A stretch of DNA of 64,000 nucleotides. It comes from Catonia carolina. Taxonomy: Eukaryota > Arthropoda > Insecta > Hemiptera > Achilidae. Both the position numbers and the translations under genes were made by a program. Below the pieces are notes generated by a model. That model ran no database searches. It was not told where the DNA came from and was given only the letters and a program-made list of their open reading frames with translations. The stretch is taken from assembly GCA_035578175.1 (NCBI GenBank), contig JAQMRL010000006.1, positions 21,301,506 through 21,365,505 of the forward strand, read 5' to 3'. This document shows positions 13,901 to 25,900 of this stretch, in pieces (within the stretch, counting starts at the first letter, position 1; the number at the start of each line of letters is the position of its first letter).

Positions 13901-16900
13901 TTTCTGCCGCAGTGGCTCTACTCCTATGCTTGTCCAAAGTAACCCAGCTTTCTGCTCCATACATCAGTGTGGGCAAGAACACTGCTTTATATATTTGCAG
14001 CTTTGCAGCTCTGCTCACCTCCCTCTTGCCCACAATTGTATTACTTATGGCATAGTACACTTGATTTCCCTTTTTTACCCGATTAAGGACTTCCTGGTCA
14101 ATTCGCCCATCCCTGTCTATTATCACTCCAAGATATTCATACTGTCTAACTTGGTCCATTCTCCTTTCACCACGCTGAATCTCCATCTCCTTCTCCTCAG
14201 CCCTCCCAACATGCATGACCTTGCTCTTGTCCACATTCAGTTGCATACCCTTTCTTTCCAGTTCCTCTTTCCACTCTATTACAGCGCTCTGAAGTTTTTC
14301 TTTTGTATCTTGTATCAGAACAATGTCATCTGCATAGAGTAGGGCCTGAGTCATGACTGGTCGAAGTCTCCAGTATCCCACTAGCTCTTCGGGTTCGTCT
14401 TTTACAAATTTTATGCACCTCATCCATGTAATTTATAAACAGCAGTGGGCTCAAGCTGTCACCCTGCTTAATACCCTTCTTCAAGTTGAAGGGATCTGAG
14501 TATTCTCCATTGAGCCTAACGATTCCTTTTGGTTCATGATACACACATTTGATGGCTCGTATCAATTTATTTGGGACAGGTTTTGCTTGCAGAGCTCTCC
14601 AAATTTCTTTCCTGGGCACTGAGTCGAATGCTGCCTTCAGATCCAGGAATGCCAGGAATAGATCACGCCCTCTGTCCAAACATTTCTCTATGATCATTCT
14701 TAGGCTGAACACGTGATCATGGGTCTGCCTATTAGGTCTAAAAGCAGCTTGTTCCTCCTCTATTTGATGTTCTAGAACCCCTCTTAGCCTTCGTTCTAAA
14801 ACCCGAGTATATATTTTATAGACTGTACCGCTCAAGCAAATAGGTCTATAGTTTCCACACTCATACTGGCTGCCCTTCTTATGTATGGGTATGATGATGT
14901 TTGACTCCCATTCTGATGGTATTCTCTCACTTTGCCAAACAAGATTGAAAAGCTTTGTAAGAGCCTGAGTCAATGCTTCTCCCCCATATATAATGAGCTC
15001 TGGTACAATCTCATCAATCCCAGCAGCCTTGCCTTTTCTCATGCTTCCTACTGCAGCACTCGCTTCTTGAATTGTTATGATCCCACTCAATTCCTCTCTC
15101 TGCTGTTCATCACCTTCCACCTCAGCCAGTAGTTCCCCTTCTTCTTCCTCTACCTCTCCATCAAACTTGTCTGCATAGTGCTGTCGCCAGGCTTCCAGAA
15201 CCACTTGCTGTTCACTAACTAAGACTCCATCTGAATTTCGAATGCTTCGCACATCCTTCACTCTTCTTCCTCTCAAGCCCTTCACCACTTTCCAAAAGAC
15301 CTTGTTATTATTGCTGAATTTGTCTTCCAACTCATGTCCAAATTCCTCCCACGACTGGATTTTTGCTGCTCGGATCACCAGTTTTGCCTGCCTTCTTAAC
15401 TGAACATAGTTTGCTCGATCCTCCTGTTGTTTACTAGCCAAGTATGCCCGCCACGCAAGTTTCTTTCTTTTAACCACATCCTTCACTTGCTCATTCCACC
15501 ACCTTGTTCTTTTCAATTTTGTATTAATTACTTTCCTTCCACATGCTCGGTCTGCAGCTTTCATTATTCTGTCTTTAATTTCTTGCCACAGTATATTGGG
15601 CTGGTTAAGGTCCTCCGGTAATGACCTCAGCTCCTCTACAAGTTCTTGGCTGTATGTTTCTTGTGTTAGTTGATCTTCCAGTTTTCGTATGTTCAATCTA
15701 TTATACCTCTTTGCACGCTCCTTTACTGGTATTTTAAATCTTAGATCCATCACCACAAGCCTATGATCCGTATCCAGTTCAGCCCCTCTAATCACTATAA
15801 CGTCTGTAACTCTTCTCCTCATCTCCACATTATACACAAAATAGTCTATTATACTCTTTGCTTCCCTTCCTTCAGCCTCGAATGTTATTTGGTGTACTAC
15901 TTTATGTTTGAACCATGTGTTCCCTACCAGCAGGCCATTGTCCACACTGAATTCTAGCAGTCTCTCTCCATTACTGTTTCTGTTATGTTCTCCTGCATAC
16001 GGACCCATCACTCCATGAGAGTGCTCCCAGTCATTTCCAATTCTGGCATTCAGATCTCCACCTATAATCACCTGTCTTCCTCGGCTGAGAATTCCCTCTA
16101 CTTCTTCCTGCAATGCTGCATAGAACTCTTCTTTCTCCTGAACATTCGAATCTTCAGTGAGAGCATACACCTGTACAAAAGTCAGCTTGCTCTCCAGGTC
16201 TAGATCAACAGTCATCATTCGTGGGCTTTTTGCTTGCCAGTCACTGACTCTATTAAATGTCTCAGGTGCCATCACTACTCCCACTCCTTCCTTTGCACGA
16301 TTCTGCATGATCACTCCTGAGTACACCATCATATATCCATCCTTCAGCTCCACTCTGCCACTTCCCTTCTTTCTCACCTCACTCAGCCCCAGCAATTGCA
16401 CTTTGTGTCTCCGCATCTCCTCCACCAATTCCACCTCCTTTCCAGTCGGTGTGCGTATGTTCCAAATTCCAAATCTTATCTTATTTTTCCTAGCCAGAGC
16501 TATCCTCTCTCTATAATCATTATCACCATTCCATGTCCCAAATCTAGTATTACAGCATTTCCGTTTATTATTCCGATTATCCAGTCCTGTTCCGAGGCTT
16601 TGTGTTGTGCTTTGAATCTGTTTTTAACCAACGTGTGGGGGATTAGCCCAACACGCTGGGTTGGAGTACTTCTTAGTCTGGCTCCTACCCTTTGACCTGT
16701 CCGGCTTGGGTGGCCCTACCAGTAGTTACACTACCGCCGGCATAGCTCGCAGGGTCATAGGAACACGCTAGCCCCTCCACCAACGACAAGGTCTTGTACT
16801 CCCCAGGAGGGGAGCTTAATTACATGACTAGAAATGTTTGATTTACTGTAACTACCAGTTACCTTATTCCATTGGAACAAAATTTTCTATTAATGAATCG

Positions 16901-19900
16901 CCTACTTTACTATCGCTGCCACCGGCGTCTTCACTATCAGTCACACTAGTATCTATTTAACTATTTCCTTTTTTTTACCAGGTGTCAACAAAACTATTGA
17001 AGAATAGCTTTTTCGCGTCTTTAATTTCTTTCTTTATTTTTGCGAATTGTGGAAAGAGAAACATCACAGCAGTCAGGCACTTGCTTATGGCTTTTGTTAA
17101 AAGGAAGGGAAAGGCATTTTTGTTTAGCTTCAACTTCACAGCATTTTATTACACTGCATATTAGATTTCATTCAGCACTGTAAATAGTCTGCCCACGTTT
17201 TCGAGAAACTAACATTTCTGTTTACGGTAACAAACAGTTATATTCATACAGTTAACCCACAAAAGGTTTCGCGATATATTGTATATGTTATGGGTATAAT
17301 ATAAGTTGTTGTGTTTGTTGTACTGAAATTAAAGCAGTCACGCATGCGCACTGATGCTTTTCCTCCTTTACCCCTCGTTGCAAACAAGGGCAAACTCATG
17401 ACTCAAGTAACTATACCATCTGGAAAAAGATAGAAAGAAGTGGTTTGATGAGGAAATAAAGATAGGCAGTAGGAAGAAATTGTGGAACTCAGCATGAAGA
17501 TTTGGATCGGGTTATGCTGCAGTGGTTTCAATTGCAGCGTATAAACCATATCCCACTCTTCGAGCCTCTGGTCAAAACAAAAGCAGAATTATTTGCTTCG
17601 GGGCTTGGCATTGCTGACTTTAAGCATCTGATGGTTGTGATGCTGGTGGATATCTGTATGTGAATTTATGGTATTACTTCATTTTGAAACCTGTTTCTTC
17701 AAATTTTGGTTCCTCTCTATACAATGATTAAAACACCTAGTCCCTTGGATATCATTTTAGACAGAGAGGACGGTATAATTCAATGTGATTCCTAAAGATC
17801 AGAATGCAAAAACATATAGATAAAGCACAACAAAGAACTTACCAAAGCATTTTGTTTAATCTCATCTGTGTCAATAAACCACTGTTGACTCGCTCTTAAA
17901 ATTACCGGTTTCTTCGTTCTCCAATCGTACGGGTAACTATGCTTAAATTCACTAACATTTAATATACAATCTTTATTAATTAGTGATAGAACTTTATAAG
18001 TACATTCTTTCGATAAAACATCTATTCCAGCAAGCTCGCTACCAATACTCTCAACATATTTTCCTTCTTCATCAACAATACTTTCCTGCACAAACACGAA
18101 ACATCTTATTCAGCTACTAACTTAAATAACAAAAATTCCATTTATAATATTGCAGAATGCATAATAAAAAAAAATAATACAATAAAATTATGATTAAAAA
18201 TCTGGTATAAAACACTCAAATGACTTTCTTCCTCTGAACATGGCTATACCACTAACTGCCTCATTTTAATGTCCTCCACTATTGTACTGCCACAACCTAT
18301 CCTCTCCCTGACTTCCTCGTTTCTAACCCTATCTATCGGGGAAACTTATGTTTAATCAAGAGTAAATAATGTAAAATTAAAAACACTACCCAATTTTAAT
18401 AATGAGTAAAATGCCTAAATGAAAATTAACCTCTATTGGATTTCTTCTTCTTTTTGAGTTACCTATTTGTTATGAGCCGGCCGCATTGGCATAGTTGGTA
18501 ACGTGCTTGCCTCTCAACATGCGGTCTTGGTTTCAAATCCCATTCAGGCACGCCATATTTTCATATCTTACAAAAAATCATTTCAACCTTCACCCTCTGC
18601 ATTAGCAGTAATTGCCGAACAGTCGAACGTTAAACCAAAAAAAAAAAATTGTTATGATTGTTGGTGATCATCATGGAAATTCTCACTTTGTCAACAGCAA
18701 TATGGAGTTGAGAGGAGGTTTTGCTGAACCAGGTCCTAATATTTTTTAACCATGATATCCTTCTTCTTCCAGAGTCTCTTTCTCCAAAGATCTTCTTCTG
18801 CAAATTACACTGAAGCACGGCATATCTGGCTTCATTTTGCATAATATGACCCAGTTACTGCAGTTAACTTGCTTTGATAGTTATCAAAACCTCCAGGTCC
18901 TTACTTGGTTAACACGCAGTAAACTTACATAATTACTCTTAATTGTTTGGTAAACACTGGAACGTGGTAAACTATGAAAGATTTGCAGTAATCTTGTCGA
19001 TATATTTAGATGGTAAAAGAATGCAAGATTTACTATTAGATTCAAAAATACAAAAAACTTTCAGGTATCATGCATTTAAACGAACAAGTTTTGCCAGTTT
19101 TAGAGGTCAAAGGATGTCGCGACAGTTGCTCGTTTTTAATTGACTTACTTTCACTTACGCTCTTTATTTTTAAATAGTCTTCAGAGTTATCAAATTATCG
19201 CCATACACTAATTTTAACATTTCATGAGCTTCTCTGGAACTTGTTTGCGATTAAAACAAAATTTAATTTTAATACATTAAATTTTACATGATGCACGACA
19301 GGCATGGTAAAGATGACTTCACTTTACTGGCTCTGGAAGCCAAAACTGATAAGTCACAACAAATTCAAACTTGACACTGACTATCTCAAAGAATCAAACT
19401 TATTACTTCAAATGGATGTAGCATCAGCAGTTGCTGGTATAAAAATTCATTCACCATATTTTTTACACCTCTTATATGTTTACTTCAACAAAAATAAACA
19501 TACATTGAATTATTTTTTTAAGTTGCATTGACTGCTTGATATTTAGTAAAGACAGTGGGTCATAGCAAAAAGTTATAATTTTCTAAACTCTTGGTAAGAA
19601 TCGAACCCAAGACCTCTAGCTTAGCAGTTCAATATAATCTAATACTATAGAGACAGCCTACAATATTAATTTACAATACTTTAAAAGAAAAATATATACT
19701 CACAATTTTAAAACCATTTTTTTTACCAACAATAAAATCGTCTTGCCCATGAGCACATGCAGTATGTACTAATCCAGTTCCTTTATCAGCGGTAACGTGA
19801 CCAGAAGGTAATATTGGTAGGAATTCATTTTTTTGATTCAATGGATGCTGGTATTTTAATTGTGATAATTCTTTAACTGCACAAAATAAACAAACTGATC

Positions 19901-22900
19901 AGTAAATGACTTAAAATGTTAAACAAAATAAAATACACACTGGAACACTGTTATATCTAGGCTATGTAATATGAGGAGGGACCAAAAAAAGACCGGACTG
20001 AGAGCACGCTGCCATTCGTAGACGCAGTAGAGTTCTCCTGCTAGTTGAGGTGAGTAGAGACCTGTTACCACGGTGGGCGTAGCTCAAAAGTAGGTCGATA
20101 TAGGACCGGCTGGAGCGGCAGGGCATCCAGCGGTGTAGTAGAATTCAAAAAGATAAAAAGGAAAATGGTTGGGGAAACCTTCGCTGCTGCCTTAAAGAGG
20201 AGCGGCTGCTGGCAAGCAAAGATTGTCTTTACGGGTGCCTGAAGCTGTTGAAGCCAGGAGCGGTTGCTGATGTGGCGTCTGTTTACCGCTGCCTCCAGGT
20301 GGAGCAGTCGCTGGTGAGGCGAGGAGAGGATCGTCTACACCGTTGCCTAACGAATAGGAGCGATTGCTGACGCAGCAAACACTGTTTACCGCTACCTACT
20401 GGTGGAGCAGTCGCTAATAAAGCGAAGGGTAGGGAAGGAAGGGAAGTGGTCAGTGTGGAGCAATAGATACTTCTCTGTATCGACCTTCTCGAAACGACGA
20501 TTGATACTGATTGACTGTTTCCTTCTCGATCCTGCCTCTACTATGGCAAGTCCAGTTGTAGGTGTTAGGTACCCACCAATGTACAAGCTGCCGTGAGAAG
20601 TTTCACTGTCTGCGCTTTCTAGCGGCAGCAGAAGTAACAATGTTCCCAGCGCCAATAGCGGGCAAAACATGAACAACGGACCAGCGTAGAAATAGTACAG
20701 TACCAGACCTTCAACATACAACTGCCCAGATGGCATCAGTTTGTAGGTTAACGTTTGATTAAAGTGTTGTGTTTCTCTTACTGACGTCATGTTCCGGCTG
20801 TGACGTTATTATGGCAGATTTAAAAGAACAAAGTGTGTTTGAAATTTTGTTTCCTGCTTGAAAAATCGGCGATTAAAGCTTACCAAATGCTTCAACAGGT
20901 TTACAAAGAGGATGCTATGAGCAGCACACAAGTTTTAAAGTGGTTTGGATGCTTTAAATGTGGTGAGATGAGTGTTGAAGACAAAATTTAATTTGAGTGT
21001 TGATGAACAAATTTAAAGGCAATATTTCTCATTTGCAACTCCTCAAAGAAAATTTGGAGACACAAGCTCTAACTCATGCACTTTTGTTACTTTTCTGAAG
21101 TTTTGTTAAAACAACAACCCTCATTGATTTTTTGAACATTTTCATTGTTTCGAGATATTGAAGGGCACCCAGAATGAACATGGTCTTTAACACTCATCTA
21201 ATAAAATTTAAAGTGCCCAAATTACTCGAAAACTTGTGTGCGGCTCTCAGCATCCTCCTTGAAAGCCTGTTGAAGCATTTGGTACGATTTTATTGCCGAT
21301 TTTTCAAACAGGAAACAAAATTTCAAATACACTCTTTGTTCTTATAAATCTGTCATAATGACATCGCAGGCGAAACACAATATCAGTAAAAGAAACACAA
21401 CACTACGATCAAACGTTAATCTACAAACTGATACCATCTGGGCAGTTGTTTGTTGAAGGTCTCTACTAACCCTATCTAGCAGGAAAACTCTACTACGTGT
21501 ACGAATGGGAATGCACTCTCAGTCCAGTTTTTTTTTGGGTCCCTCCTTGTGATAATGAAAATTCACACAACTTACCTGGAATAGGTTTAATTATATCAAC
21601 AGATTTGTTGATTAATTTAGAAAAATCTTCAATCAATTTAGTCGCTAAAATGTAATAATTATTAAGTCCAGATATTTTAATAATAGAGTATTCTAGTAAT
21701 GGATTAAACGCAACAGCTTGATTTGCAGGTAGTGTCCATGGTGTTGTAGTCCATAACAATGCATATAAATCGCCATTATTGTATTGTTTGACTAAATCAT
21801 TGTTTTGTAACTTCACAGCTAATGTTACAGATGTACTTTTATGATCTGCATTGTATTCTAGTTCTGCTTCAGCTAACGCTGTTCTTAAAACAAAAATGAA
21901 AAAACAAATAAATGTTACTTTTGGAACAAAAATTTGGACAAATTATAAAACCAAAAATAATCTACGGCACACCCTTTTTTCATTTTCCCTTCTGCCTTGA
22001 GGCTTGTGAAAGAATTCACAGATAGAAAGATTTCACATTAATTAATTCTATAAATCAATACAGTACTGCCCGTTCCTAAGCTTTGTGCAGCTGAAAAGAA
22101 TGCATTATGTCACTACTACTGTGAGAGATTGCGTTAGTAGTAGTAACGTTTTACTAGTAACTATGTTTGTGGTAGTCACGGGTACTATCCAAACTACATA
22201 TTTTCGGTGTCGCCGTCTACAGCGAATAGTCAAAACAACACCCACGTATGTCACCGCACTAGGCAGCCTACTGCCTAGCGAATAGCTATGAGATGATTAG
22301 TACAGTGTTATGACTTAGCAGAAGTCTGGTACTTCGTCTGTCCCCTTCATCCCGCAGCTGCACAAAGCTTAGATTCATACAGTACAGTTAACCCAAAAAA
22401 ATTCAAAAAATAAAATGATAAACATCCATATTTGTTGAATAAATTTGTTAACTATAACAATTCAACAAAGATAAAACTGCAAATTTTATGGCATTACATC
22501 AATCAACCTATGACTCTTAACTTACAATATCAGAGCACATATACTAAAACCAACACATATTCAGGATGCGTTTTGTGAAATTAAAAACTAACCTTCCCTT
22601 AAAATTATTAAAACATTTGTTTCTAAAAGAAGGATTTTTCTTAAAATGCGTTAAAGACCTTTATTAACTGACTCCAATCCGATCTTCGATGGCAAGCCTT
22701 TTCCTGCAAGAACAAGACTGTTTTCTGTTCAAAGACTCTTCTTCTTTGTTTTGAAATCTGTGGGTAAAGGCCTTCAAGAAGAAGGCTTGAGAAGAAACTA
22801 TCCAATTCAATTTTCTTGTAATTATCTGTGACTCCCTCTTTATTTATTTACTTTATATAACGAGACAAATTACAAAATTCAACTAAAAATTTTCAGGTAT

Positions 22901-25900
22901 TTAATATATTACTTACTTTGATGAAGGAGACCAATAGACAGGTTTAAAATCTCTGTAGATTAAACCCTGCAACATAGATCATCATATAATAATTATTACA
23001 TTACATAAAAATAAACTCTAAATTCAATTTTATAATTTTTTTTATTAAACTCCATCAAAACCAGTTATGCAAAAAGAAATTCATGCGAGCTTTTTACATA
23101 AGACTTTTGTTTACAATTGACTTACGACAAAAAACTTACCTTTTCATAAAGGTTGTAAAATTGTATCAGTTCGTTTTTAATATAATCTTTATCAAATGTG
23201 AAATAACAACCGTCATTAGACCAATCAGCCATAATACCCCATGACTGAAACACAGCTCGCTGGTTACTTATCGCTTCATTTGCAAATTTACGAGCTGGAA
23301 AATTAAACCAAAAATACTATTACACATGAGTAAAAAGAAAAATAATACTCTGAAAACTAAGCTCTACATACATAATTGCTTGCCCTGCCTGTATACTCAT
23401 TATATTTTTCTAAATTGTATGTTTATTATTGTAAAAGATTGCCATGATAATTCAAATTAACCATGTTGTCTTTGTTTCTGTTTCTCATTTTTTCTGGTAG
23501 TTGCACTCTCCTATTGCTGCTATCACTATTGCTCTTCTTTGTTTGCTTCCCCTTCTTGCTTGCAGTTTCCTGTCTCTGACTCTCTCTCTCTCTTTCTCTC
23601 TCTTGGCCTTTAGGGCGGACGGCCACTGCAAGCGAAGTTGAGTAGGGTTAAGGGAAGTGGACTCAGCTCACAAAAACAAACCCGTGTTCTCTATGTCTGG
23701 GCGGCCACAGGATGTGTAGCGGAGTAAGCGGCGTCGCTGGGCTCAACTCCACTTAGCTTCGTTGCTGTCTTGGTCCGTTTTGAAAGCTGATTACGCTTCC
23801 ACCACCAATCGACTTTGTATGCTCTCCGATAAAATTTCTGCCACTCGCATGGATTCAATATCTGTGGCGTTCTGTATATTCTGTTGCATACGAGCTTATC
23901 TAGTTTCTTAGAAATGGAGAACGAAGAGAAGCTAATTGAATGCATTAGAGAGCAGAAGATCCTATATGATGTATCTGATAAAATACATGGACGCCCAATT
24001 GAAAGGACGTATTTGGATTGAGGTAGCAGCAGCATGCGGCTTACCTTCATGTTAGTACACTTTCCTGAAGTTTGGGCCCAATCCTGTCAGATCGTTTTTA
24101 AATGTCTCTAAAATTTCAGTAAACTCATCTCTTGTCATCCAAAAATAGTTTTTGAATTGTTCGTTGTCAAGTTCTTCAAAAAAAGTATGGAACTCACCTT
24201 GTTGGAGTCTTCTCTTTAAATGTAGATTTAAACTTTTCCACTCTTTTCTACAGTTTATCAGAAGGCTTGCAGTATAGCACAATGATTTGGTATTGGAATC
24301 GTCCGAATCAGAACTTCACAACACAAATTCAAGCTTCTTATAAGATGTGCACAAATGTCTCTTCGATACAGACTGAGCAACGCTATGCTCATAGTTACCA
24401 CTCCTTAACAACTTAGCGCAACTTTACTCAATTACGCTGCGCTCAACTCAACTCAACTCCGCTCGCAGTGGCCGTCCACCCCTAGAGTTCACTGAGAGCG
24501 GTCATGTCATAAGCAATATAAGTATAAAAATAGTATAAAAAGGTATAAATATGCAAAAATGATAAAAGAACAAAGAAGAAAATACTACAAAACATACCTT
24601 TTTCCCGTATATCGATTTGGGATAAATTGTTACTAGTTTGATCCAAATTTGACACAGCTAATAGTTCAATTGGTAATCCATGGCAATCCCATCCAGGTCT
24701 ATAATTAATTTTATATCCTTGTAATAATTTACTTCTAATAGTTATGTCTTTCAATATCTAAATCAAGAAGAGAGAAGAAATAGAAGTTAGAAATCTAAAA
24801 ACAATCTGATAGTACAACATTATACACATGATACAATACTTTTTTCAAACAAGAACATATGGGTGTGGCAGAAAAGTAATGAGACTGATGTTTTATTTTT
24901 TTCAAACATCAATGTTTTCCCCTTCAAAGTAGTTCCCTTGGGGAGCTACACATCGATGGAGACGGTGTTCCTACTTTTGGTAGCAGTGCTGGAAGTCTTC
25001 AACCGATATGGTCTTCAGCATGTCCGTTACACTCTTTTGGATGTTTTCTAGAGTCCCAAAATGACGTCCTTTGAGGACATTTTTCAGTTTAGGAAAAAGA
25101 AAAAAATCACAGGAACTGAGGTCAAGTGAATAGGGGGGTTGGGAAACCACAAGAATGCCTTTTGAGGTCAAAAATTCTGTGTCGGACAGGGCAGTGTGAC
25201 ATGGGGCATTGTCATTGTGGACCATGCATTTGTGACAGACCTTTCACATGTGGAAATGTTCAGTCAAAATTTGATGAACGGTAAATCAGTTCAAATTTAA
25301 TTGTTCACTTAACATTCTTAATGTTAAACGACGGTCTGATCTCACAAGAGTGTTCACACATTCAATGTTTTCGAAGTAAAAGGCCTCCCTGAACGGTGTT
25401 ATTCCTCAACCTGTTATCTGCCTTCCAAAAATTATTTGTGTCAGCAAAAAACTTGAGCTCGGGATAAAGAATGTTCTCCATAGGCCTGTTTTAACTTTTC
25501 AAATGTCACACTTGCTAATTCTCCAAGCTTAACAAAAAATTTAATGGCACAATGTTGCTCCAAATCCTGCTGTTGCATTTTGCGTGACATGCAACCAAAA
25601 CACAACTTCACTAATAGCAGTCACAAAAATCACATGGTTAACGGAATTAGTTGAAACTCGCACTGAGCTATGGGAGGGTACTAATACACGTGCTCTATCA
25701 AGGACAACAGTGCAGCGTTGCCAGAACGCTTGCAGTGTTGCTAATATCATTACTTTTCGGCCACAACTCGTAATAATGAGTTTCTTTTTCCGATCACCAC
25801 TCTCAATAACAACACAATACGAGGGTCGTTTTTGTCAACCTCCAATAGGTCATAAATAAAAAAAAGACAAGTGAATATAGAAAAAATGTTTTATTACTAA

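Larger units (their letters stand above)
12778..17773. mobile_element. pogo/Tigger-type DNA transposon, interrupted
   Basis: Ends CAGTAGTCTCTCTCT... and, reversed, CCGTCCTCTCTGTC..., both followed inward by a TAATGAT/AATGAT-type match, flanked by TA at 12776-12777 and 17774-17775. Plus-strand transposase relics lie at both sides of a nested 3.3 kb LINE. Located in IARS2 intron 8. Confidence 0.7.
23613..24481. mobile_element. PIF/Harbinger-type element with MADF and transposase fragments
   Basis: Inward ends GGGCGGACGGCCACTGC and GGGTGGACGGCCACTGC, with about 35 bp of inverted match, flanked by TTA and CTA (a TTA/CTA 3-bp duplication, one base changed). It keeps pieces of both genes typical of autonomous Harbingers, on opposite strands. 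Confidence 0.8.

Noticed and set aside
13495..16695. Plus-strand ORFs of 60-258 codons
   Set aside because: All are antisense shadows of the LINE EN-RT frame.
20392..20790. 132-codon minus-strand frame
   Set aside because: It spans the solo LTR boundary and the mariner arm; no domain is recognisable.
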